64,000 nt of DNA from Hydrogenophaga sp. RAC07 (GTDB lineage: Bacteria; Pseudomonadota; Gammaproteobacteria; Burkholderiales; Burkholderiaceae_C). The notes under the pieces were generated by a model, which did no database searches, was not told where the DNA came from, and was given only the letters and a program-made list of their open reading frames with translations. This document shows positions 52,576 to 61,929 of the stretch, piece after piece (within the stretch, counting starts at the first letter, position 1; each line of letters begins with the position of its first letter). Where the stretch lies: positions 4,011,501 through 4,075,500 of the forward strand of contig NZ_CP016449.1 in NCBI RefSeq assembly GCF_001713375.1, written 5' to 3'. Position numbers and translations under genes: made by a program.

Positions 52576-53595
52576 ATGAAAGCCATTGCCTACCAGCAAG
52601 CCCTGCCCATCACCGACCCGCTGTCGCTGCAAGACGTGGACCTGCCCGAACCCACCCCCGGCGCGCGCGACCTGCTGGTGGAGGTCCGGGCTATCGCCGT
52701 CAACCCGGTGGACACCAAGATGCGCCTGCGCTCCGTGCCCGCCGAGGGTGAGTGGGCCGTGTTGGGTTGGGACGCCGTGGGGACGGTGCGTGCCGTCGGC
52801 GCGCAAGTGACGATGTTCAAGCCCGGCGACCGCGTCTGGTACGCCGGTGCCATCAACCGCCCGGGCGCCAATGCCCAGCTGCACCTGGTGGACGAGCGCA
52901 TCGCCGCGCTGGCGCCGAGCTCGCTGTCCGACGCGGACGCCGCCGCGCTGCCGCTGACCGCCATCACCGCGTGGGAGATGCTGTTCGACCGCCTGCGCGT
53001 CTCGCGCGACACCTCGCAGACAGGTGACGCCCTGCTGGTGATCGGTGCCGCCGGTGGCGTGGGTTCGATCCTGGTCCAGCTGGCACGCCAGCTCACGGGC
53101 CTGACCGTGATCGGCACCGCGTCGCGGCCCGAGACCGTGGAATGGGTGAAGGCGCTGGGCGCGCACCATGTCATCGACCACAGCCAACCGCTCGCAGAGG
53201 CCCTGAAGCAGGCCGGCCTGCCCGCGCCGCGCTACGTGGTGAGCCTCACGCAAACCGGACACCACTTCGCCCAGATCGTTGAACTGATTGCCCCGCAAGG
53301 CCAGCTCGGTCTGATCGACGATCCGGTGCCCGGCAGCATCGATGTCCTGGCGCTCAAGCGCAAGGCCGTGTCGCTGCATTGGGAACTGATGTTCACGCGC
53401 TCCTTGTTCGAAACACCCGACATGGTCGAGCAGCACAAGCTGCTGGGCGACGTGGCGCGCCGGGTGGACGCAGGCGAACTGCGGACCACGGTGGGCGAAC
53501 ACCTGGGCACGATCAACGCGGCCAACCTGCGGCGCGCGCATGCGCTGCTGGAGAGCGGCAAGGCGCGCGGCAAGATCGTGCTGGAAGGGTTCTGA
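52576..53595 (+). CDS. Zinc-type alcohol dehydrogenase-like / quinone oxidoreductase family protein
   Basis: A 339-residue medium-chain dehydrogenase/reductase with GroES-like N terminus (VRAIAVNPVDTKMRLR, GWDAVGTVRAVG) and a Rossmann domain with nucleotide motif VIGAAGGVGSILVQLAR. The catalytic zinc Cys/His ligands of true alcohol dehydrogenases are absent, as in the ZADH/QOR group, which reduces quinones or enals with NADPH. Divergent from a LysR regulator, a common arrangement for stress-inducible reductases. ATG at 52576. Confidence 0.87.
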   Translation: MKAIAYQQALPITDPLSLQDVDLPEPTPGARDLLVEVRAIAVNPVDTKMRLRSVPAEGEWAVLGWDAVGTVRAVGAQVTMFKPGDRVWYAGAINRPGANAQLHLVDERIAALAPSSLSDADAAALPLTAITAWEMLFDRLRVSRDTSQTGDALLVIGAAGGVGSILVQLARQLTGLTVIGTASRPETVEWVKALGAHHVIDHSQPLAEALKQAGLPAPRYVVSLTQTGHHFAQIVELIAPQGQLGLIDDPVPGSIDVLALKRKAVSLHWELMFTRSLFETPDMVEQHKLLGDVARRVDAGELRTTVGEHLGTINAANLRRAHALLESGKARGKIVLEGF

Positions 53596-53637
53596 GCAGC
53601 GCATGCGGTCGCGGCACGCGATGTGCTTTGATACCGC

Positions 53638-54252
53638 ATGCCCGCCTCCCCCCTGATACGACTCTCCCACTCCTGGCTCGACGACGGCCATGCGCTGGTC
53701 GCCGGGTCGCTGTTCGTGGCGCTGGGCATGACCATGTTTGCCCACGCAGGCCTGCTCACCGGCGGCGTGGCGGGGGTGGCGTTTCTGGTGAGCTACGCCA
53801 CCGGCCTGAACCTCGCGCTGTGCTTCTTCGTGTTCAGCCTGCCGTTTTTTTGGCTGTCGTGGACGCGGCTGGGCGTGGAGTTCACGCTGAAGAGCCTGGG
53901 CGCCGTGACGCTGGTGTCGGTGTGCACCGCGCTGGCGCCGCACGTGGTCCGCTTCGAGTTGCTTAACCCCTGGGTCGCCTCTGTGCTCGGCGGTTTTCTC
54001 ATCGGCTTCGGCCTGCTCGCGCTGCTGCGCCACCAGGCCAGCGTGGGCGGTGTGAACATCGTGGCGCAGTGGCTGCAACAGACCCGCGGCCTGCGGGCCG
54101 GCCATATCCAGATGTCGGTGGACGTGCTGGTGGTGCTCACCGCGTTTGCGGTGGTGCCGCCCGAGCGCGTGTTGCAGTCGGTGCTGGGCGCCGTGGCCAT
54201 CGGCGCCATCCTCACGCTGAACCACCGGCCGGGGCGTTACCTGGGCGTGTAG
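53638..54252 (+). CDS. YitT-family membrane protein
   Basis: A 204-residue membrane protein with about six hydrophobic segments (for example GSLFVALGMTMFAHAGLLTG and NLALCFFVFSLPFFWLSWTR) and the YitT N-terminal pattern LGMTMFAHAGLLTGGVAGVA. The substrate of the family is unknown; members are thought to be transporters. It is convergent with the VapC-like gene, 9 bp apart. Confidence 0.85.
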   Translation: MPASPLIRLSHSWLDDGHALVAGSLFVALGMTMFAHAGLLTGGVAGVAFLVSYATGLNLALCFFVFSLPFFWLSWTRLGVEFTLKSLGAVTLVSVCTALAPHVVRFELLNPWVASVLGGFLIGFGLLALLRHQASVGGVNIVAQWLQQTRGLRAGHIQMSVDVLVVLTAFAVVPPERVLQSVLGAVAIGAILTLNHRPGRYLGV

Positions 54253-54261
54253 CGCACACAG

Positions 54262-54657
54262 TCAATGCGACGGAGACTTCGGGAACAAGACCACCCCGGG
54301 CAATCCTTCGAAGTGGGCGTCGCAGGTGAGCAATTCGGCGCCGCGTTGTACCGCCGTGGCATACACGATGGCATCGGCCGTGGCCAGCTTGTGTTGGCGG
54401 TGCAGATCGGCTGCCCGCAGCGCAGTGGCCGTGTCGAGCGGTGCGACCTGGCACTTCATCGTGTAGGCGATCACCTGATCGGCCTGCGATTCACCGAGTT
54501 CGCGCCACAACCATTTGGACAGCTCCAACTGCACGATGGTCGGCACGACACACAGGTCTTTTTCAGGAATTTCCTTGGCGAGCTTCTTGCCGATCGGCGA
54601 GGCAATCAGCCATTCGATCCAGGCCGAGGTGTCGACCACGCGCAAAGGCGCCGCCAT
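54262..54657 (-). CDS. PIN-domain toxin (VapC-like)
   Basis: A 131-residue PIN nuclease: VVDTSAWIEWL (Asp9), the second acidic site in VQLELSKW, TADAIVYATA and LTCDAHFEG. All four acidic residues expected to bind Mg2+ are present. VapC toxins cut tRNA or rRNA. The start overlaps the antitoxin stop by one base (TGATG), the usual coupling of these pairs. Confidence 0.87.
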   Translation of the reverse strand: MAAPLRVVDTSAWIEWLIASPIGKKLAKEIPEKDLCVVPTIVQLELSKWLWRELGESQADQVIAYTMKCQVAPLDTATALRAADLHRQHKLATADAIVYATAVQRGAELLTCDAHFEGLPGVVLFPKSPSH

Positions 54658-54869
54658 CAGTAGCGGTCCTTGCGGTCCCGGAATCCCGACGTACCCGCGC
54701 CTTTGGCGATACCGGCGAGTTGTTTGAGTTCGGGCACCGGCATCACCAGCACGCCCTTGTCCTTGGGAATGAACACGAACTCCTGACCCGCCTTCCAGTG
54801 CAGTTCGTCGCGAACAGCCTTGGGAATGGATATCTGAAATTTGCTGGAGAGGGTGGCGGTGGCAGACAT
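54657..54869 (-). CDS. AbrB/MazE-type antitoxin (VapB-like)
   Basis: A 70-residue protein with a swapped-hairpin AbrB domain (ATLSSKFQISIPKAVRDELH, then WKAGQEFVFIPKDKGVLVMP) and a short tail for toxin binding. Start ATG at 54869, 6 bp after AAGGAG. It neutralises the PIN protein and likely represses the pair by binding the TGGTA-N6-TACCA palindrome just upstream. Confidence 0.87.
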   Translation of the reverse strand: MSATATLSSKFQISIPKAVRDELHWKAGQEFVFIPKDKGVLVMPVPELKQLAGIAKGAGTSGFRDRKDRY

Positions 54870-54897
54870 GTCTGGCTCCTTGTTGATCGATCGCTGA

Positions 54898-54925
54898 ATG
54901 GTAAGAATATACCAAGCGACGTCAA
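54898..54925 (-). promoter_or_regulatory. Promoter and operator of the VapBC-like pair
   Basis: On the minus strand TTGACG (54925-54920) and TACCAT (54903-54898) stand 16 bp apart as -35 and -10 boxes. The palindrome TGGTA-AGAATA-TACCA (54899-54914) covers the -10 and spacer, as expected for an autoregulated toxin-antitoxin promoter. Confidence 0.55.
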
Positions 54926-54937
54926 CATGCAGTTGGT

Positions 54938-55807
54938 CTACCCCGGCAGCGGAATCCACTCCTGGTTGTCGTCGGGTGGCAGCGCAAAACGCCCCGCCGC
55001 CCAGTCGGCCTTGGCCTGCTCGATGCGGTCCTTGCGCGAGGACACGAAGTTCCAGAACACGTGGCGCTCGCCCAGCGGCTCGCCGCCGAAGACCATCAGC
55101 GTGCTTTTGGTGCGCGCGGTGATCACCGCGTCGGTGTCGCTGCCGAAGACCAGCAGCTGGCCGGGCTCGTAGGTCTCGCCGGCGTGTTCGATCTCGCCGC
55201 GCGCCACGTACACCGCCTGTTCGCTGTAACCGCCGGGCAGGGCCAGGCTGGCGCCGGCCTGCCATTCGGTGTGCAGGTAGAACAGTGGCGAGTGCGTCTT
55301 CACCGGGCTCGTCATGCCGTAGGCCTCGCCCGCAATCAGCCGTATCCAAACGCCGTCCCGCTCCCGCACCGGCAGGTCGGCTGCGGGATAGTGCACGAAG
55401 GCGGGGTCGGTTTCTTCGTCCTTCTCGGGCAGGGCCACCCACAGCTGCATCAGCTCCAGGCCGCCGCCCGCGAACGAGTCGGGGTGCTTGAAGCGCTCCG
55501 AATGAGAGATGCCGCGCCCGGCCGTCATCCAGTTCACGTCGCCGGGGTTGATGAGCTGGTCGACGCCCAGGCTGTCGCGGTGATGCACCTGGCCGCTGAG
55601 CAGATAACTCACGGTCGACAACCCGATGTGCGGGTGCGGGCGCACATCGGCTGCGCGCGTGTCTTCGGGCGCGATCGTCACCGGGCCGGCGTGGTCCACA
55701 AAGATCCACGGGCCGACCATGCGGCGCCTGGCATACGGCAGCACGCGCCGCACTGTGAGGCCGTGGCCCAGGTCGGCAGAGCGCGCGGTGATGACCATTT
55801 CAAGCAT
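54938..55807 (-). CDS. Pirin family protein
   Basis: A 289-residue bicupin with the pirin metal motif (RPHPHIGLSTVSYLL; later GRGISHSERF) and a C-terminal half typical of pirins. Bacterial pirins can act as quercetin 2,3-dioxygenases or redox regulators. ATG at 55807, behind AGGAGAAG. It lies 13 bp after a second pirin gene, forming a two-gene operon divergent from a LysR regulator. Confidence 0.88.
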   Translation of the reverse strand: MLEMVITARSADLGHGLTVRRVLPYARRRMVGPWIFVDHAGPVTIAPEDTRAADVRPHPHIGLSTVSYLLSGQVHHRDSLGVDQLINPGDVNWMTAGRGISHSERFKHPDSFAGGGLELMQLWVALPEKDEETDPAFVHYPAADLPVRERDGVWIRLIAGEAYGMTSPVKTHSPLFYLHTEWQAGASLALPGGYSEQAVYVARGEIEHAGETYEPGQLLVFGSDTDAVITARTKSTLMVFGGEPLGERHVFWNFVSSRKDRIEQAKADWAAGRFALPPDDNQEWIPLPG

Positions 55808-55820
55808 CTTCTTCTCCTGT

Positions 55821-56693
55821 TCAGGCGGTCGCGGGAATGCGACCCATGCGACCGCTTTGAAAGTCCGTGAAGGCCTGGTGGATCTCGGCCTCCGTGTTCA
55901 TGACAAACGGGCCGTAGCCCACCACCGGCTCGTCGATCGGCTCACCGGTCAACCAAAGCACGGTGCTGTCTTCCAGCACCTCCAGCGACACATCCTCACC
56001 GTCGCGCGAGAACACGGGCAGGTTCGCTGCCACCACCTCCTGGCCATTGTCCAGGCGCAACCGCCCGCGCAGCACCAGCGGGGCGGTGGTGTGCCCGGCC
56101 GGGGCTGGCAAGGTCACGGTGTGGCCGGCCTTCAGGCGCAGGTCCCACACCTGCATGGGCGTGAAGGTGTGCGCCGGGCCCTTCGCACCGAGCAGTTCGC
56201 CCGCGATGATGCGCGCCGTGCCGGCACCCTCGGGCAAGGACACCTCGGGAATCTGCTCGCGCGTGATGCCCTGGTAGCCCGGCGCGGCCATCTTGTCGCG
56301 CGCCGGCAGGTTCACCCAGAGCTGCACCATCTCGAACGCGCCGCCGGTTTTGGCGAAGCGTTCGCCGTGGTATTCCTCGTGCACGATGCCGCTGGCCGCC
56401 GTCATCCACTGCACTTCACCGGGGCCGATGGTGCCGCCGCCGCCGCTGGAATCGCGGTGCGAGACCTCACCCTCGTACACGATGGTCACGGTCTCGAAGC
56501 CACGGTGCGGGTGCTGGCCCACGCCGCGTTGCTTCGTGGTGGGCTCGAAGCGCGTGGGGCCGCCGTAGTCGAGCATGAGGAAGGGCGAGAAGCGCTCGGG
56601 CCGGTCGTTGTACGAAAACATGCTGCGCACCGGAAAGCCGTCGCCGACCCAATGGCCGCCGGCGCTGCGCTGGATGAAAGAAACGGTTTTCAT
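55821..56693 (-). CDS. Pirin family protein
   Basis: A 290-residue pirin with metal ligands in GQHPHRGFETVTIVYEG and AASGIVHEEYHGE (three His and one Glu), and a C-terminal cupin (LRLKAGHTVTLPAPAGHTTA). It is clearly different from the pirin encoded directly downstream, so the pair is not a recent duplication. Start ATG at 56693 with GGAGAAC upstream; the longer open frame before it has no pirin features. Confidence 0.88.
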   Translation of the reverse strand: MKTVSFIQRSAGGHWVGDGFPVRSMFSYNDRPERFSPFLMLDYGGPTRFEPTTKQRGVGQHPHRGFETVTIVYEGEVSHRDSSGGGGTIGPGEVQWMTAASGIVHEEYHGERFAKTGGAFEMVQLWVNLPARDKMAAPGYQGITREQIPEVSLPEGAGTARIIAGELLGAKGPAHTFTPMQVWDLRLKAGHTVTLPAPAGHTTAPLVLRGRLRLDNGQEVVAANLPVFSRDGEDVSLEVLEDSTVLWLTGEPIDEPVVGYGPFVMNTEAEIHQAFTDFQSGRMGRIPATA

Positions 56694-56791
56694 GGGGGTG
56701 TTCTCCTGTTGAAGGTGCACTGTACCGGGCCAGCGCTGCCGTGATAAGTCGGTAAGATCACAAATCATCTTTCAATGAGCTGAACAATCCC

Positions 56792-57697
56792 GTGAACCCG
56801 CAGAACCCCGACCTCAACGACACGCTGGTGTTTGTGCGCGTGGCGCAGGCCGGTGGCTTCAGCGCCGCTGCCCGGCTCATGGGCATGCCCACCTCCACGC
56901 TGAGCGTGCGCGTGTCACGGCTGGAGCAGCGCCTGGGTGTGACGCTGCTGCAGCGCACCACCCGCCGCCTGCACCTGACCGAAGCGGGTCAGGCCTACCT
57001 TGCGCAGGCCGCGCGCGGGCTCGAAGACATCCTGCAGGCCGAGGCGCAGCTCGACGCCGGCAAACACGAGGCCCAGGGCCTGCTGCGCATCACGCTGCCC
57101 ATCGACATGGGCGACGACCAGCTGCTGGGCATCCTCAGCAACTACCGCGCGCGCCACCCGGGTGTGGCGGTGGAGCTGGTGTTTTCCGACGCCCGCCTCG
57201 ACCTGGTGGCGCAGGGCCTGGACCTCGCGCTGCGCGCCGGCGAACTGGCCGACTCCAGCCTGGTGGCGCGCCAGATCGGCCAGGCGCGCTGGGCACCGTT
57301 TGCTCACCCCGACTACCTGGCGCGCGCACCGGCGCTGCGCACACCCAAAGACCTCACGCAGCACGCCACCCTGTGCTTCAGCCCGCTGGGGCGCGACAGC
57401 TGGACGCTCACGCGCGGCAAGACCCGCGCGCAGGTGCCGCTGCACTGCGCGTTTGCCGCCAACGACATGCGGCTCATCCGCCAGCTCGCGCTCGACGGCC
57501 AGGGCGTGGCGCTGTTGCCCGACTACGTGTGCCGCCGCGAGGTCGACCACGGGCATCTGGTGCCGCTGCTGCCGGGCTGGCACGCGCGCACCGACCCGAT
57601 CCACCTCGTCTACCCGGGCAAGCGTTTCGTGCCGGCCAAGCTGCGGCATTTCATCGACGAGGCCGGGCCTGCCCTCTCGGCACTTTTCGAGCGCTGA
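56792..57697 (+). CDS. LysR-family transcriptional regulator
   Basis: A 301-residue LysR protein: winged helix (VFVRVAQAGGFSAAARLMGM, PTSTLSVRVSRLEQRLGVTL) and effector domain (LLRITLPIDMGDDQLLGILS). GTG start at 56792. It diverges from the two-pirin operon across 98 bp, as is common for pirin/LysR pairs, and likely controls it. The rlmN-like gene starts 19 bp downstream. Confidence 0.88.
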   Translation: MNPQNPDLNDTLVFVRVAQAGGFSAAARLMGMPTSTLSVRVSRLEQRLGVTLLQRTTRRLHLTEAGQAYLAQAARGLEDILQAEAQLDAGKHEAQGLLRITLPIDMGDDQLLGILSNYRARHPGVAVELVFSDARLDLVAQGLDLALRAGELADSSLVARQIGQARWAPFAHPDYLARAPALRTPKDLTQHATLCFSPLGRDSWTLTRGKTRAQVPLHCAFAANDMRLIRQLALDGQGVALLPDYVCRREVDHGHLVPLLPGWHARTDPIHLVYPGKRFVPAKLRHFIDEAGPALSALFER

Positions 57698-57716
57698 GCG
57701 GTAAGCTTCGCTCCCC

Positions 57717-58784
57717 ATGCGCATCGAACACCTCCGCCAAAGATTGGCCGCCCTCGGCGCCAACCCGCGCCACGCACAGCGGGTGCTGCGCCTGTGGTCG
57801 CAAGCCTTGCCGCAGAACAGCGGGCGGCGCGAACTGTCGCACTTTCTCCCTGCGACGCTGGTGGCAGCACTGCCCGAAGTGGCCAGCGAACTGGCGGGCT
57901 TGGCGGTGCTGCAATCGCAACACCCGGGCGAAGACGGCTCCGCCCGCCTGCTGGTGGCGCTGGCCGACGGCCAGACGGTGGAGAGCGTGCTGCTGCCGCG
58001 CGACGGCCTGTGCGTGTCCACGCAGGTGGGTTGCGCGGTGGGCTGCGTGTTCTGCATGACCGGCCAGAGCGGCCTCATCCGCCAGGTGGGCAGCGCCGAG
58101 ATCGTGGCGCAGGTGGCGCTGGCGCGCACGCTGCGGCCGGTGAAGAAGGTGGTGTTCATGGGCATGGGCGAGCCCGCGCACAACCTGGACAACGTGATGG
58201 ACGCCATCGACCTGCTGGGCACCGTGGGCAACATCGGCCACAAACAACTGGTGTTCTCCACCGTGGGCGACCCGCGTGTGTTCGAGGCGCTGCCGCTGGC
58301 CCGCGTGAAACCAGCGCTCGCGCTGTCGCTGCACACCACCAAGGCCGGGCTGCGCGAACAGCTGATGCCCCGCGCGCCGCGCATGACGCCCGACGAACTG
58401 GTGGAGGCCGGTGAGAAGTACGCGCGGGCCACCGGCTATCCGATCCAGTACCAGTGGACGCTGCTGGCCGGCATCAACGACGGCGACGACGAGATCGAGG
58501 GCATCGTGCGTTTGCTGCACGGCAAACACGCCATCCTCAACATGATTCCGTACAACACCGTGGACGACCTGCCCTACCAGCGCCCGAGCTGGGAACAAGC
58601 GGCCGACATCGCACGCCGCCTGCACCGCCGCGGCATCCTCACCAAGCTGCGCCAGTCGGCCGGGCAGGATGTGGAGGGTGGGTGTGGGCAGTTGCGGGCT
58701 CGGGCGGAGCGGCCGGTCCGTCGGGTCGTGCCGATCCAGCCCGTGCCGCTCAATGCAGCGTCAACGGCCGTGACGTCGTCTTGA
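57717..58784 (+). CDS. RlmN-like radical SAM rRNA methyltransferase
   Basis: A 355-residue radical SAM protein with the cluster motif CAVGCVFC in [16 protein letters not shown], the conserved [15 protein letters not shown] and the C-terminal mechanistic Cys in [10 protein letters not shown]. RlmN methylates C2 of A2503 in 23S rRNA and A37 in tRNAs. At 355 residues it is shorter than E. coli RlmN (384), with a divergent N-terminal RNA-recruiting part. It stands alone, not in the usual ndk-rlmN-ispG setting, so it may be a second copy. Its 3' end overlaps the convergent rubredoxin gene by 35 bp. Confidence 0.88.
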   Translation: MRIEHLRQRLAALGANPRHAQRVLRLWSQALPQNSGRRELSHFLPATLVAALPEVASELAGLAVLQSQHPGEDGSARLLVALADGQTVESVLLPRDGLCVSTQVGCAVGCVFCMTGQSGLIRQVGSAEIVAQVALARTLRPVKKVVFMGMGEPAHNLDNVMDAIDLLGTVGNIGHKQLVFSTVGDPRVFEALPLARVKPALALSLHTTKAGLREQLMPRAPRMTPDELVEAGEKYARATGYPIQYQWTLLAGINDGDDEIEGIVRLLHGKHAILNMIPYNTVDDLPYQRPSWEQAADIARRLHRRGILTKLRQSAGQDVEGGCGQLRARAERPVRRVVPIQPVPLNAASTAVTSS

Positions 58785-60006
58785 CCCGCACGACCGCTGC
58801 ACGCGGCTCGTAAGGCGCGGGGGTGGCGCCGCAGATGTCGGCGGCGATGGCCCGGGCCTGGCGGGCGATCGGTTCGATGAAGCGGCTGGCTTGGCCGTTG
58901 ATGGCGATGCAGTCGCCCATGGCGTGGATGTGGACGTTGCTCGTCTTCAGGTTCGCAGCGTCCACGGCAATGCCGTTGTCCCATTTCAAATCGGCGCTCT
59001 GCGCCAGACGCGGCGGCGTGCTCAGGCCGGCGGCGGCGATCACCTGGTCGGCGGCGAAGCGCTGGCCGCAGGTGGTGGTGATGCGGTAGCGGCCGCTGAT
59101 CTGCTCCAGCTGCGCCACCTGCACACCGCCCACAAAGCGGATGGCGAGGTCTTTCCACGCGTCGAGCAGTTGTGTGCCCGCGCCCTCGGCGCTCCAGCGC
59201 GCGAGTGGCTCGGTCTGCACGTCGAGCAGGGTGATGCGGTGACCGCCGAGCGCAAGGTCGTTGGCGAGCTCGCTGCCGATCAGGCCGGCGCCGACGATGG
59301 CGATGTCCTTGGGTGTGTCGCCGAGTGCGGCGCGCAGCTTCTGGTACGCCGCCAGGTGGTTGATGCGCCAGCACAGGGCGGCGGGCAGCGTGGGTGGCAG
59401 GGCGGCTTGTGCGCCGTGGGCGAGCACGAGGCGGTCGTACTTCAGGTTGCCGCGTGTGGTGCGCAGCTGCCGGGTGTCGGTGCAGATGCGCACGGCCTGC
59501 GTGTGGCTGATCAGGCGCACGTTCAGGCGGGCTGCGGCGGCCGCGCCGCTTTCCTTGACCATGGCCTCCAGCGCCGTGCTGCGCGCCATGGCGATGGACA
59601 GCATGGGCTTGTCGTACACGTCGCCCGCGCAGGCCGTGACCACGGTGATGGGCAAGGCGGCGTCGAGTGCGCGCAGGGCTTCGGCCATCTGCCAGCCGGC
59701 GCGTCCGGCGCCGACGATGAGCACACCGGCCGCGCCGCGTGTGGCCACCGGGGCGCTGTGGGTGATGCCGGCGCGCAGGGCGTCCAGGCTGGGTGGTGTG
59801 TAGGGCGTGAAGTCGGCCTTGGTCACACCGCACAGCGGGCAGGCCCAGTCGTCGGGGATGTCGGCGTAGCGCGTGCCGGGGGCCAGGCCGCCGTCGGGGT
59901 CGCCGTCGGCCTCGTTGTAGATGTAGCCACAGGCGTCGCAGATGTACTGCTGCCAGGGTGCGAGGGCCTGCACCGCAGCGGCGATCGTGTTCAGCGAGGT
60001 GTTCAT
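58750..60006 (-). CDS. Rubredoxin domain fused to FAD-dependent NAD(P)H oxidoreductase
   Basis: A 418-residue fusion. Residues about 20-68 are a rubredoxin ([20 protein letters not shown] and [10 protein letters not shown], two CxxC knuckles). The rest is a rubredoxin-NAD+ reductase type flavoprotein: FAD motif [19 protein letters not shown] motif [20 protein letters not shown] and [11 protein letters not shown] near the end. It would pass electrons from NAD(P)H to rubredoxin within one chain and on to an oxygenase or oxidase. Its start overlaps the stop of the upstream acyl-CoA-dehydrogenase-like gene by 4 bp, so that protein is the natural electron partner. Confidence 0.9.
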   Translation of the reverse strand: MNTSLNTIAAAVQALAPWQQYICDACGYIYNEADGDPDGGLAPGTRYADIPDDWACPLCGVTKADFTPYTPPSLDALRAGITHSAPVATRGAAGVLIVGAGRAGWQMAEALRALDAALPITVVTACAGDVYDKPMLSIAMARSTALEAMVKESGAAAAARLNVRLISHTQAVRICTDTRQLRTTRGNLKYDRLVLAHGAQAALPPTLPAALCWRINHLAAYQKLRAALGDTPKDIAIVGAGLIGSELANDLALGGHRITLLDVQTEPLARWSAEGAGTQLLDAWKDLAIRFVGGVQVAQLEQISGRYRITTTCGQRFAADQVIAAAGLSTPPRLAQSADLKWDNGIAVDAANLKTSNVHIHAMGDCIAINGQASRFIEPIARQARAIAADICGATPAPYEPRAAVVRVKTTSRPLTLH

Positions 60007-61151
60007 GCCGGCATGACCTCGGCGGACAGCCGCGCCATCTCTTTGCGCAGGTGTTTGATGGCGGGCGTGACGATGGCGACAAAGTGCGATTCGCGCACGC
60101 GGCGCTGCACGGCCGAGCTCATGAGGTAACCGCGTGCGCCCTGGTGCAGCAGGGCCGACTGCGCGGCGCGCAGCGACAGTTCGGCGCCGTGTGCACGTGC
60201 GTCGAGCACGTCGATGAAAAACTCCACCGAGGGGTTGAACGGGGTTTCGGCCAGCTTCATCACACGCGCGCTGAGCGCGTCCAGCTCGGCCTGCAGCGCG
60301 TCGGGCCGGTCTTCCAGAAACTGGTTCACATGGCCGAGCTGCGCTTCAACTTCCCAGATGGAGTCGATGGCGCCCTGCGTGACGCCCACCGCCATGCCGC
60401 ACTGGAGCATGACGAAGGCGGCGCGGATGCGCGCGATGAAGGGTTTGGCCGGTTCGGCCATGACCTCGTCGGCGCCGATGAACACGTTGGTGAGGCGCAG
60501 CGCGTAGGTGCCCGTGCCTTCCATGGCCGAGAAGCTGGGGCATTCGCGCAGCTCCATGCCGGGGGCGTTGCAACGCAAGAGAAACATGACCTCGCGCCCG
60601 GCGGGCTCGTCACCGTTCATCACGGCCGCGAGCACACCGCAGGCGTGGTCGGGCCCCAGGTTGCTCACCCAGGGCAGCGAGCCGTTGACGAGGTAGCCGC
60701 CCTCCACCGGCGTGGCCTTGAGCAGCAGGCTTTCGATCTGCGCGTAACTCTTCATGGGGTTGGACATGCCGGTACCACCCAGCGTGGCGCCGCTGGCGTG
60801 AGCGGTGAGCGCATCGCCCATCAGCGCGGGGTTGCCCGAGGCCTGCATGTACAGGCCACACACCGCCTGGCACCACACCATGAATCCGGTGGCGCCGCAC
60901 ACGCGCGAGACCTCGGCCATGGCGCGGATGGCCAGGCCGTAGTCGGCACGGCCCACGGGTGCGTCGAGGTGCGCGCTGAACACCCCGAGCGCGCCCAGCT
61001 GTTGCAACACGTCGCGCGGGTAGAAGCCGTCGCGGTCGCAGGCCTCCACCACGTCGGCCAGCGGCCCCTGCGCCACGGCGCGCACCGCGGCCAGCAGCTC
61101 GTTGGACGACGCTTCTTGCGTCAGCTCGCGGGGCAGATCGTTCGGGTTCAT
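60003..61151 (-). CDS. Acyl-CoA dehydrogenase-like flavoprotein
   Basis: A 382-residue protein with the acyl-CoA dehydrogenase fold: N-terminal helical domain, middle strand [40 protein letters not shown], and a C-terminal helical domain ending [20 protein letters not shown]. The YEGT-type loop that carries the catalytic base in typical family members is not seen; the C terminus looks like that of flavin monooxygenases of the DszC/HpaB-like group. With the coupled rubredoxin reductase, an oxygenase or atypical redox role is more likely than beta-oxidation. First gene of the two-gene unit. Confidence 0.8.
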   Translation of the reverse strand: MNPNDLPRELTQEASSNELLAAVRAVAQGPLADVVEACDRDGFYPRDVLQQLGALGVFSAHLDAPVGRADYGLAIRAMAEVSRVCGATGFMVWCQAVCGLYMQASGNPALMGDALTAHASGATLGGTGMSNPMKSYAQIESLLLKATPVEGGYLVNGSLPWVSNLGPDHACGVLAAVMNGDEPAGREVMFLLRCNAPGMELRECPSFSAMEGTGTYALRLTNVFIGADEVMAEPAKPFIARIRAAFVMLQCGMAVGVTQGAIDSIWEVEAQLGHVNQFLEDRPDALQAELDALSARVMKLAETPFNPSVEFFIDVLDARAHGAELSLRAAQSALLHQGARGYLMSSAVQRRVRESHFVAIVTPAIKHLRKEMARLSAEVMPA

Positions 61152-61172
61152 TCAAGCTCCAACAAGAGGGTG

Positions 61173-61321
61173 GGCCCTTCGACAGGCTCAGGGCGAACGG
61201 TGAGGTGATCGGGGTGACTTCGCCCCTTCCCCCTCTGGGGGAAGGTTGGGATGGGGGCCAGCGCGCCGACACCGCAGCTTCACGCGAGCCCCCACCCCTG
61301 CCCTCCCCCAGCGGGGGAGGG
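61173..61321. repeat. Dispersed repeats: CCCTTCGACAGGCTC element and an inverted REP-like pair
   Basis: 61173-61200 is GGGCCCTTCGACAGGCTCAG plus GGCGAACGG, an element I know as widely scattered in Burkholderiales and related genomes. It is followed by the hairpin CCTTCCCCC-TCT-GGGGGAAGG (61225-61245) with tail TTGGGATGGGGG, and then an inverted copy CCCTCCCCC-AGC-GGGGGAGGG (61301-61321) preceded by the reverse complement of that tail. The two form a pair in opposite orientation, like a BIME. The same type stands after glcB at 26599-26651. Confidence 0.75.
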
Positions 61322-61332
61322 AGCAAAACACA

Positions 61333-61893
61333 TCAGGCCAGCGCGATCTCGAACGGGATCGGGTTGCGCATGCTGTTGGCCACCGGTGAGTAGAAGTTGG
61401 CGTGCTTCACGATCTCGTCCAACACTTCGCGCGGCGCATCGCCTTCCACCACCACCTTCACGCGGATCGCCTGAAAGCCCATCTCGGCCGGCAGCTTTTC
61501 CAGCGCGCCACCGGCGCCCCACGCCGCGGGGTTGCCGATGTCGCCTTCCATGAAGACCTCGAGCTTGCTGAGCTTCACGCCCTTCCAGGTGGCCACCGCG
61601 GTGATGCCCACCGCGAGACACCCGCCCAGGCCCGACAGCACGATCTCGCCGGGCGCCGGGGCCGTGTCTTCGCCGAAGAGGTGCAGCGGCTCGTCCACCA
61701 CCACCGGGGCGTGGTTGCCCACGGTGGAGAGCGAACGGTACTGCCCCTCCATGACGGTGTGGACCTTGTTGGTGCCACGGCTGGCGGGGTTGGCCTTGCC
61801 CTTGGCCGCGAAGGCCGCGAGGCCCTCGCTGTCGATGGGGCGCAGGTAGGCCTTGACGGTGGTCACAGGCTCGAGCGTGTCGGTAGCGGACAT
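61333..61893 (-). CDS. OsmC family protein
   Basis: A 186-residue OsmC-fold protein with the first redox Cys92 in SGLGGCLAVGITAVA. The second cysteine, normally in a CPV motif on the following helix, is replaced by Ser169 in HANFYSPVANS. True OsmC/Ohr peroxidases use both, so this member may not reduce peroxides by a disulfide mechanism. It lies 36 bp downstream of the rhodanese gene on the same strand, suggesting a shared thiol- or sulfur-related role. Confidence 0.85.
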   Translation of the reverse strand: MSATDTLEPVTTVKAYLRPIDSEGLAAFAAKGKANPASRGTNKVHTVMEGQYRSLSTVGNHAPVVVDEPLHLFGEDTAPAPGEIVLSGLGGCLAVGITAVATWKGVKLSKLEVFMEGDIGNPAAWGAGGALEKLPAEMGFQAIRVKVVVEGDAPREVLDEIVKHANFYSPVANSMRNPIPFEIALA

Positions 61894-61929
61894 GGTGTCT
61901 CCAGGTGTTCAGGAATCAGGGAAAAGGGA

